Shown here one piece after another: positions 25,737 to 34,322 of a stretch of 64,000 bases of DNA. The stretch is taken from contig NZ_JAGIZB010000002.1 of assembly GCF_017813395.1 (NCBI RefSeq), positions 186,001-250,000 on the forward strand, given 5' to 3'. Position numbers and translations under genes: made by a program. This DNA comes from Pararoseomonas baculiformis (GTDB lineage Bacteria > Pseudomonadota > Alphaproteobacteria > Acetobacterales > Acetobacteraceae). Under the pieces are notes generated by a model that had not been told where the DNA came from, did not search any database, and saw nothing but the letters and a program-made list of their open reading frames with translations. Every line of letters begins with the position of its first letter. Within the stretch, counting starts at the first letter, position 1.

Positions 25737-25764
25737 AAGGGCGGGCCCCTTGGGACCCGCCCTT
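25737..25764. terminator. Terminator hairpin between convergent genes
   Basis: A 13-base near-perfect stem (AAGGGCGGGCCCC against GGGACCCGCCCTT, one mismatch). On the minus strand it continues into a run of T, so it mainly serves the TrcR-type gene. It may also stop the DUF465 transcript. Confidence 0.65.
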
Positions 25765-25792
25765 CTGATTCCGGAAGGCTTCCGGGCCGCCC

Positions 25793-26347
25793 TCAGGCCG
25801 CGTCGTCCTCGACCGAGGTCGGGGCGGGCTCGGCGCCGATCGAGGTGATCAGCGCGTTCAGGTCGGACTGGCTGCACAGGCCGAGGATGACGGGATCCCG
25901 CGGCTTGATATTGGCCGTGTTCCAGTGGCTGCGGTCCCGCACCTTGGCGATCGTCTCCTTAGTGGTGCCCAGGAGCTTGGCCACCTGGGCATCGGTGAGC
26001 TGCGGGTAGTGGCGCAGCAGCCAGGCGATGCCGTCCGGCCGGTCGTTCCGCTTGGCTACGGGCGTGTACTTGGCGCCCTTGCCGCGGACCTTGGGCTGGG
26101 GAAGGTGGCTCTCCATCATCCGCAGCCGGGCGTTGGGATCGGCCTCGCAGCGGACGATCTCCTCACGGGTGAGCTGGGAATTCGCGACGGGATCATAGCC
26201 GACGATGCCCTGCGCCACCTCGCCATCGGCGATGGCCTGGACTTCGAGCGGGTGCATGCCGACGAAATCCGCCACCTGATCGAAGGTGAGGGAGGTCTTG
26301 TCGATCAGCCACACGGCGGTGGCCTTGGGCATCAGGGGCGTGGGCAT
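25793..26347 (-). CDS. trcR: Cell cycle transcriptional regulator TrcR (DUF1013)
   Basis: A 184-residue alphaproteobacterial DUF1013 protein; the family is named TrcR after a cell-cycle-linked regulator. Conserved segments are MPKATAVWLIDKTSLTFDQVADFVGMHPLEVQAIADGE (an HTH-like helix pair), IARG-type GYDPVANSQLTREEI, and a second HTH-like part YPQLTDAQVAKLLGTTKETIAKVRDRSHWN. The start is MPTPLMPK at 26347, with an AAGGG site nine bases upstream; the longer frame is not family-like. The targets are unknown. Confidence 0.9.
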   Translation of the reverse strand: MPTPLMPKATAVWLIDKTSLTFDQVADFVGMHPLEVQAIADGEVAQGIVGYDPVANSQLTREEIVRCEADPNARLRMMESHLPQPKVRGKGAKYTPVAKRNDRPDGIAWLLRHYPQLTDAQVAKLLGTTKETIAKVRDRSHWNTANIKPRDPVILGLCSQSDLNALITSIGAEPAPTSVEDDAA

Positions 26348-26455
26348 GTCTGGAAACCCTTGAGGGGCGTTCGTGAGGGGGCGAGGGGCCCCCTTGCTGT
26401 TGCGAGGGGATATAGAGAGGGGGAGGGGGACGGTCAAAGCCGGAAGGAGAGGGCA

Positions 26456-26653
26456 ATGATGTTTGAGGAAGAGGAAAAGCGGCCGGCTGCCACGGCCTTC
26501 AGGCCGGCGGCGCTGGCGGACTGGTCCGAGGAGGCGCTGCGGGACTATATCGCGGCGCTCCGCACCGAGATCGGGCGGGCGGAGGCGGCGATCGCGGCGC
26601 GGGGCGCGCAGCGTGCGGCGGCCGAGGCCTTCTTCCGGAAGCCGGGCGCATAG
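26456..26653 (+). CDS. DUF1192 family small protein
   Basis: A 65-residue protein with the DUF1192 core LSEEALRDYIAALRTEIGRAE-like helix and a C-terminal AFFRKPGA. An acidic start (MMFEEEEKR) follows a GGAAGGAGA ribosome binding site. It is divergent from trcR and followed by a perfect hairpin. The function is unknown. Confidence 0.85.
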   Translation: MMFEEEEKRPAATAFRPAALADWSEEALRDYIAALRTEIGRAEAAIAARGAQRAAAEAFFRKPGA

Positions 26654-26657
26654 AAAA

Positions 26658-26683
26658 GGGCCGGCGGATCGCTCCGCCGGCCC
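26658..26683. terminator. Bidirectional terminator after DUF1192 and hsp20
   Basis: The perfect 11-base stem GGGCCGGCGGA/TCCGCCGGCCC with loop TCGC starts 4 bases after the DUF1192 stop. It is flanked by CTTGTTC on one side and AAAA on the other, so it can terminate both convergent transcripts. Confidence 0.72.
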
Positions 26684-26728
26684 CTTGTTCCTGCGATTCC
26701 CCAGGAGACGGAACTCAGGCCGGGCTGC

Positions 26729-27223
26729 TCAGGCAGCCTTGGCCTCGCCCTCCTGGGTGTTCGCTGCCTCAACGCGGCCCTCAAGCGCGGGCTGCTGCGG
26801 ACGGCCGCTGCCGATCGCGATACGGCGGGGCTTCAGGGCCTCGGGCACCTCGCGGCGCAGGGCCACATGGAGCAGGCCGTTCTCGAGCGAGGCACCTTCC
26901 ACGCGGAGGTGATCCGCGAGGACGAAGCGGCGCTCGAAGGCGCGGCCGGCGATCCCGCGATGCAGGAAGCGGCTGTCATCGGAAGGCTGCGGGGCCTTGC
27001 CGGAAATGAGCAGCACGTTGTCCTGGGCGGTGATCTCGATGTCGTCCTGGCCGAAGCCGGCCACCGCCATCGTCAGCGTGTAGGCGTCATCCGCCGTGCG
27101 CTCGATGTTGTAGGGCGGGTAGGAAGGGGCATCGGCCGCGGCGCGCGCGGTGTCCATCAGGCGGGCCAGGCGGTCGAAGCCGATGGCCGTGCGGAACAGG
27201 GGGGAGAAGTCGAGAGCGTTCAC
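26729..27223 (-). CDS. Small heat-shock protein (Hsp20/IbpA type)
   Basis: A 164-residue Hsp20. The N-terminal segment MNALDFSPLFRTAIGFDRLARLMD is typical of the alphaproteobacterial IbpA-like class A. The alpha-crystallin domain covers about residues 36-130, with YPPYNIER, GF(G)QDDIEITAQDN, FLHRGIAGRAFERRFVLAD and the LENGLLHVALRR beta-strand. An AGGAGG site lies 5-6 bases before the GTG at 27223, which fixes the start; the longer frame to 27619 runs over a terminator. The leader carries an RpoH-type promoter and a ROSE-like hairpin, so heat induction is expected at both transcription and translation. Confidence 0.93.
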   Translation of the reverse strand: MNALDFSPLFRTAIGFDRLARLMDTARAAADAPSYPPYNIERTADDAYTLTMAVAGFGQDDIEITAQDNVLLISGKAPQPSDDSRFLHRGIAGRAFERRFVLADHLRVEGASLENGLLHVALRREVPEALKPRRIAIGSGRPQQPALEGRVEAANTQEGEAKAA

Positions 27224-27228
27224 GAGAG

Positions 27229-27248
27229 ACCTCCTGCGAGAGCAAGGT
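27229..27248 (-). promoter_or_regulatory. ROSE-like RNA thermometer at the hsp20 ribosome binding site
   Basis: On the minus strand the leader reads ACCTTGCT-CTCGC-AGGAGGT just before the GTG. It folds into a short hairpin: A-T, C-G, C-G, T-A, T-G pairs, one unpaired G, then C-G and T-A, closed by a 5-base loop. The TTGCT/AGGA pairing with an unpaired G is the hallmark of ROSE thermometers, known upstream of alphaproteobacterial hsp20 genes. It would hide the ribosome site at low temperature. Confidence 0.65.
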
Positions 27249-27357
27249 TCATTCGAAAAGCGATGCGTGGCTTCCGGGCTGGTGCACCCCCGATTGGGCC
27301 GTGCTCCCGGTTCGCCTCGCGTCGGCGGCCCCGTTCGGGCACCGCTGACAGGCCGGG

Positions 27358-27386
27358 AGATAAGAAAAGGGCCCCGGCGCTTCAAG
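27358..27386 (-). promoter_or_regulatory. RpoH (sigma-32)-type promoter of hsp20
   Basis: On the minus strand CTTGAA (27386-27381) and CTTATCT (27364-27358) are 16 bases apart, matching the alphaproteobacterial heat-shock pattern CTTGAA-N16/17-CYTATNT. Initiation near 27350 would give a leader of about 125 bases. The -35 box is the loop of the rpmE terminator and the -10 box overlaps its T-run. Confidence 0.68.
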
Positions 27387-27397
27387 CGCCGGAGCCC
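27361..27397 (-). terminator. Rho-independent terminator of rpmE
   Basis: The 12-base stem GGGCCCCGGCGC/GCGCCGGAGCCC (one wobble) with loop TTCAA is followed on the minus strand by TTTTCTT. It is placed 47 bases after the rpmE stop and overlaps the hsp20 promoter. Confidence 0.82.
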
Positions 27398-27443
27398 TCC
27401 CTGACATGCATCTAAAGCATCCCAGCCTTGCGCTGGGTGCTGG

Positions 27444-27671
27444 TCAGCCCTTGCGGGCGCCGATGCCGGCGAACTTCTTGTTGAACTTCGCGATCTGCCC
27501 GCCCGTATCCACGATGCGCTGCACGCCGGTCCAGGCCGGGTGGGACTTCGGATCGATGTCGAGACGCAGCGTGTCCCCCGGCTGCCCATAGCAGGAACGG
27601 GTCTTGTAGGTGCTGCCATCGGTCATGATGACCGTGATCTCGTGGTAGTCGGGGTGGATGTCGGACTTCAT
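27444..27671 (-). CDS. rpmE: 50S ribosomal protein L31
   Basis: A 75-residue L31. It starts [20 protein letters not shown], has [24 protein letters not shown], and ends FNKKFAGIG. It has one Cys and lacks the CxxC zinc knuckle, so it is the zinc-independent (C-minus) form. The ATG at 27671 is chosen over a longer frame. It is transcribed ahead of hsp20, with a terminator between. Confidence 0.96.
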   Translation of the reverse strand: MKSDIHPDYHEITVIMTDGSTYKTRSCYGQPGDTLRLDIDPKSHPAWTGVQRIVDTGGQIAKFNKKFAGIGARKG

Positions 27672-27783
27672 GGGGCGGGTTCCATTACCTTGTGGCGCCG
27701 CCGATGCCGACCGGAAGCGCGAAGCGCGGCGTTTAGCGGCTGGGCGTGCCCGGCGCAACCATTCAGCGCCCCCGCCGGGCCGT

Positions 27784-28164
27784 TCACATGGCGGGGTCGG
27801 GCCAGAGCCACCAGACCAGCAGGACGAGCGCGGCGAGCCAGAGCGCGATGATCGCTGCGGCGCCCAGGCGGCTGACCGGGCGCTCTGCGGCAGCCCGCGC
27901 GGCGGCGCGGTGTTCGGCCATGATCCCGGGCGGGATCATCCGGATGACCAGGCTGATGGCGATAGGGAGGAGAATGACCTCGTCCAGATAGCCGAGCACC
28001 GGGATGAAGTCCGGGATCAGGTCGATGGGGCTGAGCGCGTAGGCGGCGATGGCCAGCGCGAAGGCCTTGGCATACCAGGGGGTCCGCGGATCACGTGCCG
28101 CGAGATAAAGGGCGTGGACGTCCTGGCGGATGGCCCGTGCCCAGTCCTTCAGCCGCTGCAGCAT
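27784..28164 (-). CDS. YkvA family membrane protein (DUF1232)
   Basis: A 126-residue protein. The DUF1232 core is [41 protein letters not shown] near residues 30-70, with the SPIDLIPD signature. A second hydrophobic span ([17 protein letters not shown]) ends the protein. Function is unknown in the family. It lies upstream of rpmE on the same strand. Confidence 0.88.
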   Translation of the reverse strand: MLQRLKDWARAIRQDVHALYLAARDPRTPWYAKAFALAIAAYALSPIDLIPDFIPVLGYLDEVILLPIAISLVIRMIPPGIMAEHRAAARAAAERPVSRLGAAAIIALWLAALVLLVWWLWPDPAM

Positions 28165-28291
28165 CGCCGCCCGCCCTCCAGCCGGATTGCGCCCCTATCC
28201 CGCCACCCCGCCCGGGTGCAACCCCGCCGGGCGTTGACCGGTGGGGAGACGGTTCCCAGACTGCCCCGGCAACGTCCAGGGACAGGATACC

Positions 28292-29035
28292 ATGCGCCTT
28301 CAGGGTAAGATCGCGCTCGTCACGGGAGCGGCCTCGGGCTTCGGGGAAGGGATCGCGCGGGCCTATGCGGAGCAGGGCGCGAAGGTGGCCGTGGCCGACC
28401 TCAACCTGGAAGGGGCGAAACGCGTCGCCGGGGAGATCGGCGGGGTGGCGCTTGGCGGCGACGTGGCCAGCTCCGCCGACATCAAGGCCATGGTGGACGG
28501 CACCGTCTCGGCCCTGGGCGGGCTGGACATCGTGGTGAACAATGCCGGCTGGACCTACCGCAACCAGCCCTCCCTCGATGTTTCGGAGGAGGAGTTCGAC
28601 AAGGTCTTCGCCATCAACGTGAAGTCCGTGTTCCTGATGGCAAAGGCAGCCTACCCGGCCCTCAAGGCGCGGGGGGGCGGAAGCTTCATCACCATCTCCT
28701 CCACCGCAGGGCTGCGGCCGCGGCCGGGGCTGACCTGGTACAACGGCACCAAGGGCGCGGTGAACGTCTTTACCCAGTCGCTCGCCCAGGAATGGGCGAA
28801 GGACAATGTGCGGGTGAACGCCGTGTGCCCGGTGATGGGCGTCACGGGCCTTACCTCCGCCTTCATGGGGGTGGAGGACACGCCCGAGAACCGGCAGCGC
28901 TTCCTGGCCACTATTCCCATCGGGCGCCTTTCCACCCCCGCCGACATCGCCAATGCCTGCGTATGGCTGGCCGAGGACTCCTCCTCCTTCATCACCGGTA
29001 TCCTGTTGCCGGTGGATGGGGGGCGGACGGCCTAG
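28292..29035 (+). CDS. SDR family oxidoreductase
   Basis: A 247-residue classical short-chain dehydrogenase. Marks: the cofactor loop TGAASGFGEG near residues 12-21, NNAG near 85, catalytic Ser in TISSTAG near 136-142, and WYNGTKGAVN with the Tyr and Lys near 150-154. It ends with a typical ITGILLPVDGG tail. Asp/Asn near the first strand end (VADLNLEGA) suggests NAD preference. The substrate cannot be read from the sequence; it resembles FabG-like and glucose-1-dehydrogenase-like enzymes. Confidence 0.92.
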   Translation: MRLQGKIALVTGAASGFGEGIARAYAEQGAKVAVADLNLEGAKRVAGEIGGVALGGDVASSADIKAMVDGTVSALGGLDIVVNNAGWTYRNQPSLDVSEEEFDKVFAINVKSVFLMAKAAYPALKARGGGSFITISSTAGLRPRPGLTWYNGTKGAVNVFTQSLAQEWAKDNVRVNAVCPVMGVTGLTSAFMGVEDTPENRQRFLATIPIGRLSTPADIANACVWLAEDSSSFITGILLPVDGGRTA

Positions 29036-29239
29036 CGAATGGCCCGGGGGAGCGCCGCTCCCCCGGGGTCCCTCCACCTGTCCCGGCCGCGTGCCAGCTG
29101 GGGCAGGAAACGGGGATGCGGGGCTTCGCCGGATCACCCGGCGTGACAGCACCATTAGCCCGGGTCTAGGGGTGGTGTCCCCTACGCCGCCCCGCGGGCG
29201 TGGGCGCGATTCGCGGTGTGTCGCGGGGTGGGTGCTGCG

Positions 29240-30088
29240 ATGAACATCCTCTCGATCCAGTCCTGGGTGTCCTACGGGCATGTGGGCAATGCCAGCGCCG
29301 TGTTCCCGCTCCAGCGGCTGGGGGCGGAGGTATGGGCGCTGAACACGGTGCAGTTCTCCAACCACACGGGCTATGGCGCCTGGCGCGGGCAGGTCTTCGG
29401 GGCGGAGCTGATCGGGGATCTCGTGCAGGGGATCGAGGAGCGCGGCGTGCTGTCGCGCTGCGATGCCGTGCTGTCCGGCTACATGGGCGATGCCGGGATC
29501 GGGGAGGCGATCCTGGGCGCGGTGGACAAGGTGCGCGCGGCCAACCCGGCGGCGATCTGGTGCTGCGATCCGGTGATCGGGGATGTGGGGCGCGGGATCT
29601 TCGTGCGGCCGGGGATACCGGAATTCATGCGCGACCGGGCGGTGCCGCAGGCCTCGATCGTGACGCCGAACCAGTTCGAGCTGGAATGGCTGACCGGGCG
29701 CCGGGTGGTGTCGCTGGAGGATGCCAAGGCGGCGGTGGCGGAGCTGCAGGCCAAGGGGCCGCGCACGGTGCTGGTGACGAGCCTGCAGGTGGAGGACACG
29801 CCCGAGGATGCGGTGGACCTGCTGGCGGGAGAGGAGGGGCGCTTCTGGCGGGTGCGCACGCCGAAGCTGCCGATCTCGGTGAACGGGGCGGGGGATGCCA
29901 TGGCGGCGCTGTTCCTGTTCCACCGGCTTCGCTGGGATGACTCGCGGCTGGCGCTCTCGGCAGCCACCTCATCCATCTATGGGCTGCTGCGCCGCACGGC
30001 GGAGGAGAAGTCGCGGGAGATCCTGACGGTGGCCGCGCAGGAGGAATTCGTCACGCCATCCCGGGTCTTCATGGCCCAGGCCTGCTGA
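29240..30088 (+). CDS. pdxY: Pyridoxal kinase
   Basis: A 282-residue kinase of the PdxY type that phosphorylates pyridoxal to PLP (vitamin B6 salvage). It begins [28 protein letters not shown]. It has NHTGYG near residue 46, DPVIGD near 114, and the anion-hole motif [11 protein letters not shown] near 215 with the catalytic Asp. Length and motifs match the PdxY/PdxK family. The TAXI transporter gene follows after about 100 bases and is not obviously related. Confidence 0.93.
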   Translation: MNILSIQSWVSYGHVGNASAVFPLQRLGAEVWALNTVQFSNHTGYGAWRGQVFGAELIGDLVQGIEERGVLSRCDAVLSGYMGDAGIGEAILGAVDKVRAANPAAIWCCDPVIGDVGRGIFVRPGIPEFMRDRAVPQASIVTPNQFELEWLTGRRVVSLEDAKAAVAELQAKGPRTVLVTSLQVEDTPEDAVDLLAGEEGRFWRVRTPKLPISVNGAGDAMAALFLFHRLRWDDSRLALSAATSSIYGLLRRTAEEKSREILTVAAQEEFVTPSRVFMAQAC

Positions 30089-30192
30089 GGGCGATGGGGG
30101 GCGGCACGGGCGTTGCTTGCCACGGGCATTGCACCCGCTGCGCCGGCACGCTCAACATGACGGTCCGGTGAACCGCCCCTCAGGAGGCCCAG

Positions 30193-31176
30193 ATGCTCCC
30201 GATCCTTCCCCGCCGCCTCGTGCTGGGCGGTGCCCTGGCCATGCCCTTCATCCGCACGGCCTCGGCCCAGCAGACCTATGAGTTCGTGGCAGGCTCGCTC
30301 GGTGGTGGCTGGTACACCATGGGCGCCGGTATCGCGGCCCTGGCCAAGGACGAGGCGGACCTGCAGATCCGCGTGGTGCCGGGCGGCGGGCTGGCGAACC
30401 CCACGCGCATCAACAACGGCCAGTCCCAGATGGGCTGGGGCATCGACGCCTTCACGGCGGCCGCCGTGCGGGGCGAGGAGCCCTATCGCGCCAAGCACGA
30501 CAAGATCCGCACCCTCGGCACGGGCTATTCCCCGACCGAGCACAACTTCCTCCGGGCGGCGGACAAGCCGCTGGAGGACATGCGGGCGATCCTGACGCAG
30601 CGCGGGCTGCGGATCGGCACGCCGCAGCGCTCCTCGACCGATGAGATGACACTGCAGCGCATCATGAAGTTCATCGGCACCTCGCCGGACAAGATCCGGG
30701 CTGAGGGCGGCACCTATCTCAATGGCTCCTACAACGATATCGCCGCCGCCTTCGCCGATGGGCAGGTGGACTACATGTATTGCGCCCTGGCCAAGCCGGC
30801 CGCGATCCTGACCGAGATCGGCCAGGGGCGGCGCGCGGCGCGGCTGGTCGCCTTCCCGGATGATGTCCGCAAGCACCTGATCGAGGCCTATGCCTACAAC
30901 CAGGGCATCCTGCCGGCCGGCACCTATCCGGCGCTGCAGACCGGCGACCTGCCCGTGACCACGATGGACAGCGTGATCGTGGTGCATGAGAGCGTGCCGG
31001 AGGATGTGGCCTACAAGCTCACCAAGGCGCTGATCGCGGCGAAGGGCGCGCGGCTGACGCAGATCCATGCCTCCATGGCTGCCTATGACCCGGCCGTGGC
31101 GTGGAAGTACGAGGGCGCGCCACTGCATGCGGGCGCGGCCAAGGCCTATCGCGAAGCCGGCGTGATGCCGCGCTGA
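30193..31176 (+). CDS. TAXI family TRAP transporter solute-binding subunit
   Basis: A 327-residue periplasmic receptor of the TAXI type. It has a signal peptide (RRLVLGGALAMPFIRTASAQ) and then YEFVAGSLGGGWYTMGAGIAAL, VVPGGGLANPTRINNGQSQMGWG and the SSTDEMTLQRIMKF region. The AGGAGG site lies 5 bases before the ATG. The fused permease gene follows 10 bases later, so the two form the transporter. The ligand is not determined; glutamate, sialic acid and other acids occur in the family. Confidence 0.94.
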   Translation: MLPILPRRLVLGGALAMPFIRTASAQQTYEFVAGSLGGGWYTMGAGIAALAKDEADLQIRVVPGGGLANPTRINNGQSQMGWGIDAFTAAAVRGEEPYRAKHDKIRTLGTGYSPTEHNFLRAADKPLEDMRAILTQRGLRIGTPQRSSTDEMTLQRIMKFIGTSPDKIRAEGGTYLNGSYNDIAAAFADGQVDYMYCALAKPAAILTEIGQGRRAARLVAFPDDVRKHLIEAYAYNQGILPAGTYPALQTGDLPVTTMDSVIVVHESVPEDVAYKLTKALIAAKGARLTQIHASMAAYDPAVAWKYEGAPLHAGAAKAYREAGVMPR

Positions 31177-31186
31177 GCATACTCCG

Positions 31187-33070
31187 TTGCGTGAGTTGAA
31201 AGGGCCTCTGGGCCCGGTCCTGTCGGGGTGGCTGGCGCTTGCGGCGGCCACCCATCTGTATTTCGGTGGCTTCGGCTTTCCGGAGCCGATCGCCATGCGG
31301 GCCTTCCACCTGCTGGCCTTCGTGCCGCCGATCTTCCTGCTCTGGCCCGCGCGGCCGGAAAGCCCGAGGGAGCGGCCGAGCCTGCTGGACTGGGCCTGGT
31401 TCGCCGCGGCCGCGGCGCCGCATCTCTGGGTGTGGTTCCAGGCCGGCGCGGTCTCCGACCGTATGGAATACGTAGACGACTTCACCCCGGTGATGTCCGC
31501 CATGGCCATCCTGGCGATCGTCACCTTGCTGGAGGCGACCCGGCGCGCGGTGGAACCGGGGCTGGCCTGGATGGTGGTCATCAGCATCGCCTATATGGGG
31601 TTCGGCCATCTCCTGCCGGGCGTGCTCAACACGCGCCCCTTCTCGGTGGCGGAGATCCTGGAGGCCTCCTGGCTCGTGCCCACGGCGGGCGGGGTCTATG
31701 GACCACTGACCGGGATCGTGGCGACCACCATCGCGGTCTTCATCATCTTCGGCGCCTTCATGGCGGGGAGCGGCACGGGGCGGTTCTTCAGCAACCTGGG
31801 CGCGGCTGCGGCGGGGCGCTTCACGGGCGGGCCTGCGAAGGTGGCGGTGATCACCTCCGGCCTGTTCGGGACGATGAGCGGCTCCTCCGTCTCGAACGTC
31901 ATCACCACGGGGGCGATGACGATCCCGCTGATGAAGCGCATCGGATACCGGCCGGCGGTCGCGGGCGGGATCGAGAGCGCGGCGAGCGTGGGCGGCGCGA
32001 TCATGCCCCCGGTGATGGGGGCCGCGGCCTTCGTGATGGCCGAGATCACCAACATCGCCTATGGCGAGATCGTCGTCGCCGCTGCCCTCGGGGCGGTGCT
32101 CTACTATTTCGCCATCCTGGCCGCCGTGCATTTCGAGGCGAAGCGCATGGGCATCGCGCCCATGGCGGAGGCGGACATCCCGACCTGGCGCGAGGTGCTG
32201 GCGGATGCGCATCTCATCATCCCCATGGGCGTGCTCGCCTATCTGATGATGGAGCGCTGGTCCGGAAATTACGCGGCCTTCTGCGCCACCCTTGCCATGG
32301 TCGGCGTCGCCTTGCTGCGTCGCCGCACGCGCATGTCGCCGCGCGCCATCTTCAACAGCCTGCTGAATGCCGGGCTGACCATGGCGCCGCTGGCGGTGGC
32401 CATCGCCGGGGCAGGCATCGTTGTGTCGGCGTTGACGGCCACGGGCATGGTGGTGGCCTTCGGCGGCATCATCAAGGATCTGGCCGGCGGCTCGCTGCCC
32501 CTGCTGCTCATCCTGCTGGCGCTGACGGTGCTGGTGCTGGGCATGGGGCTGCCCACCACGCCCTCCTATATCATCGCCGCCGCCATCGGCGTGCCGCAGC
32601 TGGTGGCGATGGGGGTGGAGATGCTGCCGGCGCATCTGTTTATCTTCTATTTCGCGGTGCTGGCCGATGTGTCGCCGCCCGTGGCGGCGGCGGCCTTCGC
32701 CGCGGCCTCCATCGCCGGGGCCAAGCCCACCATCACAAGCCTGCATGCCACGCGCTTCGGCATCGCGGGATTCACCGTGGGCTTCGCCTTCATCTATGAT
32801 CCCGGGATCATGATGCGGGGCAGCCTGACGGATATCCTCCTGGCGGTTGCCATCCAGGTCGGGGCGCTGGCGGCCATTACAGCCTCCTATGCCGGCTATT
32901 TCACCGCGCCGACCGGCCCGGTCCCGCGGCTGATGCTAGGCGCGGCGGGGCTGGTCGCGGCCTTCGTGCACGCGGTTCCCGGTCCGGGGCGGCTCGGGCT
33001 GGTGCTTGCGGCGATGGCGCTGGCCTGGGGGATGGGGCGCCTGGTGACGCCGGAGCGGCGCGTGGCGTAG
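31187..33070 (+). CDS. TRAP transporter fused permease subunit (DctQM type)
   Basis: A 627-residue polytopic protein fusing the small DctQ-like part (about residues 1-110, four spans) and the large DctM-like part. The latter carries TTTIAVFIIFGAFM, GPAKVAVITSGLFGTMSGSSVSNVITTGAMTIP near residues 215-250 and the IESAASVGGAIMPPVMGAAAFVMAE signature, plus PTTPSYIIAAA. It partners the TAXI subunit upstream. The TTG at 31187 is assumed; a TTG at 31196 also fits. Sodium- or proton-driven uptake is family knowledge. Confidence 0.93.
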   Translation: MRELKGPLGPVLSGWLALAAATHLYFGGFGFPEPIAMRAFHLLAFVPPIFLLWPARPESPRERPSLLDWAWFAAAAAPHLWVWFQAGAVSDRMEYVDDFTPVMSAMAILAIVTLLEATRRAVEPGLAWMVVISIAYMGFGHLLPGVLNTRPFSVAEILEASWLVPTAGGVYGPLTGIVATTIAVFIIFGAFMAGSGTGRFFSNLGAAAAGRFTGGPAKVAVITSGLFGTMSGSSVSNVITTGAMTIPLMKRIGYRPAVAGGIESAASVGGAIMPPVMGAAAFVMAEITNIAYGEIVVAAALGAVLYYFAILAAVHFEAKRMGIAPMAEADIPTWREVLADAHLIIPMGVLAYLMMERWSGNYAAFCATLAMVGVALLRRRTRMSPRAIFNSLLNAGLTMAPLAVAIAGAGIVVSALTATGMVVAFGGIIKDLAGGSLPLLLILLALTVLVLGMGLPTTPSYIIAAAIGVPQLVAMGVEMLPAHLFIFYFAVLADVSPPVAAAAFAAASIAGAKPTITSLHATRFGIAGFTVGFAFIYDPGIMMRGSLTDILLAVAIQVGALAAITASYAGYFTAPTGPVPRLMLGAAGLVAAFVHAVPGPGRLGLVLAAMALAWGMGRLVTPERRVA

Positions 33071-33088
33071 AGGCGGCGGTGCGGGGCG

Positions 33089-33487
33089 TCAGCGCGTCCT
33101 GCAGGCGAAGTCGAGGTAATCGACCATGGCGGCTGCCGCGGGGGCGCCGGCGCCTGCCGGGTTCGGCAGTCGGATCGTGATGAGGGAAATCTGCCCGTGG
33201 CGGCCGGCCGGGAGGAAGACGCCTCCCGTGCGGAGCACCGCGAGGCTCGCCGGCACGCGCACCGCCTGCACGCGCACGCCGACCGGCGAAGGCGCGCGGT
33301 TCAGCATGGCGGAGCGGTACTCGACCGTGGAGTTGGCGCCTTCCGGCGTCACGACAGTGTAGACGGTGCTGAGTTCGAGGGCGCCGCAATGAAGCAGGAT
33401 GGCCTCGGCCGGGCGGGGCGCGGCGATGGCCGGGAACAGGAGGCCGAGCGCCAGGGCTATGCGGCGCAGATCGGTTGAGAAAGTCAT
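33089..33487 (-). CDS. Secreted protein of unknown function
   Basis: A 132-residue protein with a signal peptide ending near AEA (residue 29), two cysteines (LHCGALE and DFACRTR at the very end) likely bonded, and a beta-strand-rich middle. No domain is recognised. It faces the TRAP permease gene with 18 bases between stop codons. Confidence 0.62.
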   Translation of the reverse strand: MTFSTDLRRIALALGLLFPAIAAPRPAEAILLHCGALELSTVYTVVTPEGANSTVEYRSAMLNRAPSPVGVRVQAVRVPASLAVLRTGGVFLPAGRHGQISLITIRLPNPAGAGAPAAAAMVDYLDFACRTR

Positions 33488-33591
33488 CCGCTATTCCACT
33501 CTGGGTTGTGCAAACCCTCTCACATCATTGCGGCATGATCCATAGCGCGGCGCCTATCACGCCGATCGGCGGCCCGCGGGAGTGCCGCGGG

Positions 33592-33990
33592 TCAGAAGGA
33601 CACGCAGCCCCGGGCGAAGCTGGACAGCACGCTTTCCTGCCCGAAGCGCGTCCGGTAAGCGGAAACAAGAGGCGCCGTGCGGGCCGCCGCCTCCTCGGGA
33701 GAGGCATTCGGGATGACGAGCCAGAGGAGCTTCCCCGGCTCGCGGGCAATCACGCCATCGGCGCCCCGCCATTGTCCCTGGGTGTCATGGGTGGTGAGGC
33801 CGGAGGGAAAGCGCGGTGTCGCTTCCTCGGCCAGGAAGGCAGCCCAGTCGGCATCGGTCACCCGGAGGGCGCCGCCCTGGTTGCGGCCGAAGGCGAGGGT
33901 AGCGATCACCGCCGGCTCGGTTCCCGCTGGGCAGCGGGGTGGGGCGGCGCAGGCCGCCAGGAACAATGGCAGGAGCGCCGCCGCCCTCAT
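33592..33990 (-). CDS. DUF3574 family lipoprotein
   Basis: A 132-residue predicted lipoprotein (lipobox FLAACAAP, Cys14). The domain DUF3574 is recognised from VTDADWAAFLAEEATPRFPSGLTT, then GQWRGADGVIAREPGKLLWLV. The family function is unknown. The ATG overlaps the stop of the flippase gene by 4 bases, placing it at the end of the glycosylation operon. Confidence 0.8.
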   Translation of the reverse strand: MRAAALLPLFLAACAAPPRCPAGTEPAVIATLAFGRNQGGALRVTDADWAAFLAEEATPRFPSGLTTHDTQGQWRGADGVIAREPGKLLWLVIPNASPEEAAARTAPLVSAYRTRFGQESVLSSFARGCVSF

Positions 33991-34322
33991 GCTCCGGCGA
34001 GGACGACGACGCCGGCGCTGATAAGCAGGATCGCGAGGATCTTCTGCGTGCCCAGCCCCTCGCCGAAGAAGAAGTGCCCGACCAGCACGGCCACAACATA
34101 GGAAACGGCGGTGAAGGGAAGGGCGACCGACATCGGGATCTTGCGCAGGGCCACGATGTAGAGGAGCGCGGCCCCGCCATAGAGGCCGAGGCCGATGATG
34201 GTCTGCGGGCGGAAGAGCTGGGCAATGAAATTGCCCTCGCCCGTCGCGCCGCTCTTCAGCAGGACCTGGCCGACCATGGAGGTGAAGATGGCGGCGAGGA
34301 GGGTGAGCCAGTAGGCGTTCAT
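33987..34322 (-). CDS. SMR/EamA-type small membrane transporter, probable lipid-sugar flippase
   Basis: A 111-residue protein with four hydrophobic helices (about 3-22, 36-58, 68-88, 91-110). The sequence SMVGQVLLKSGA and YIVALRKIPMSVALPFTAVSYV match small multidrug-resistance-like flippases such as ArnE/ArnF. It overlaps the GT2 gene by 4 bases and is downstream of it. Such pairs move undecaprenyl-phosphate sugars across the inner membrane. The exact sugar is not known. Confidence 0.82.
   Translation of the reverse strand: MNAYWLTLLAAIFTSMVGQVLLKSGATGEGNFIAQLFRPQTIIGLGLYGGAALLYIVALRKIPMSVALPFTAVSYVVAVLVGHFFFGEGLGTQKILAILLISAGVVVLAGA

Noticed and set aside
27224-27619. 132-codon N-terminal extension of Hsp20
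   Set aside because: It crosses a terminator and promoter, and the AGGAGG site marks the GTG at 27223.
29479-29976. Minus-strand frame inside pdxY
   Set aside because: Shadow frame without a ribosome site; the plus strand has a full kinase.
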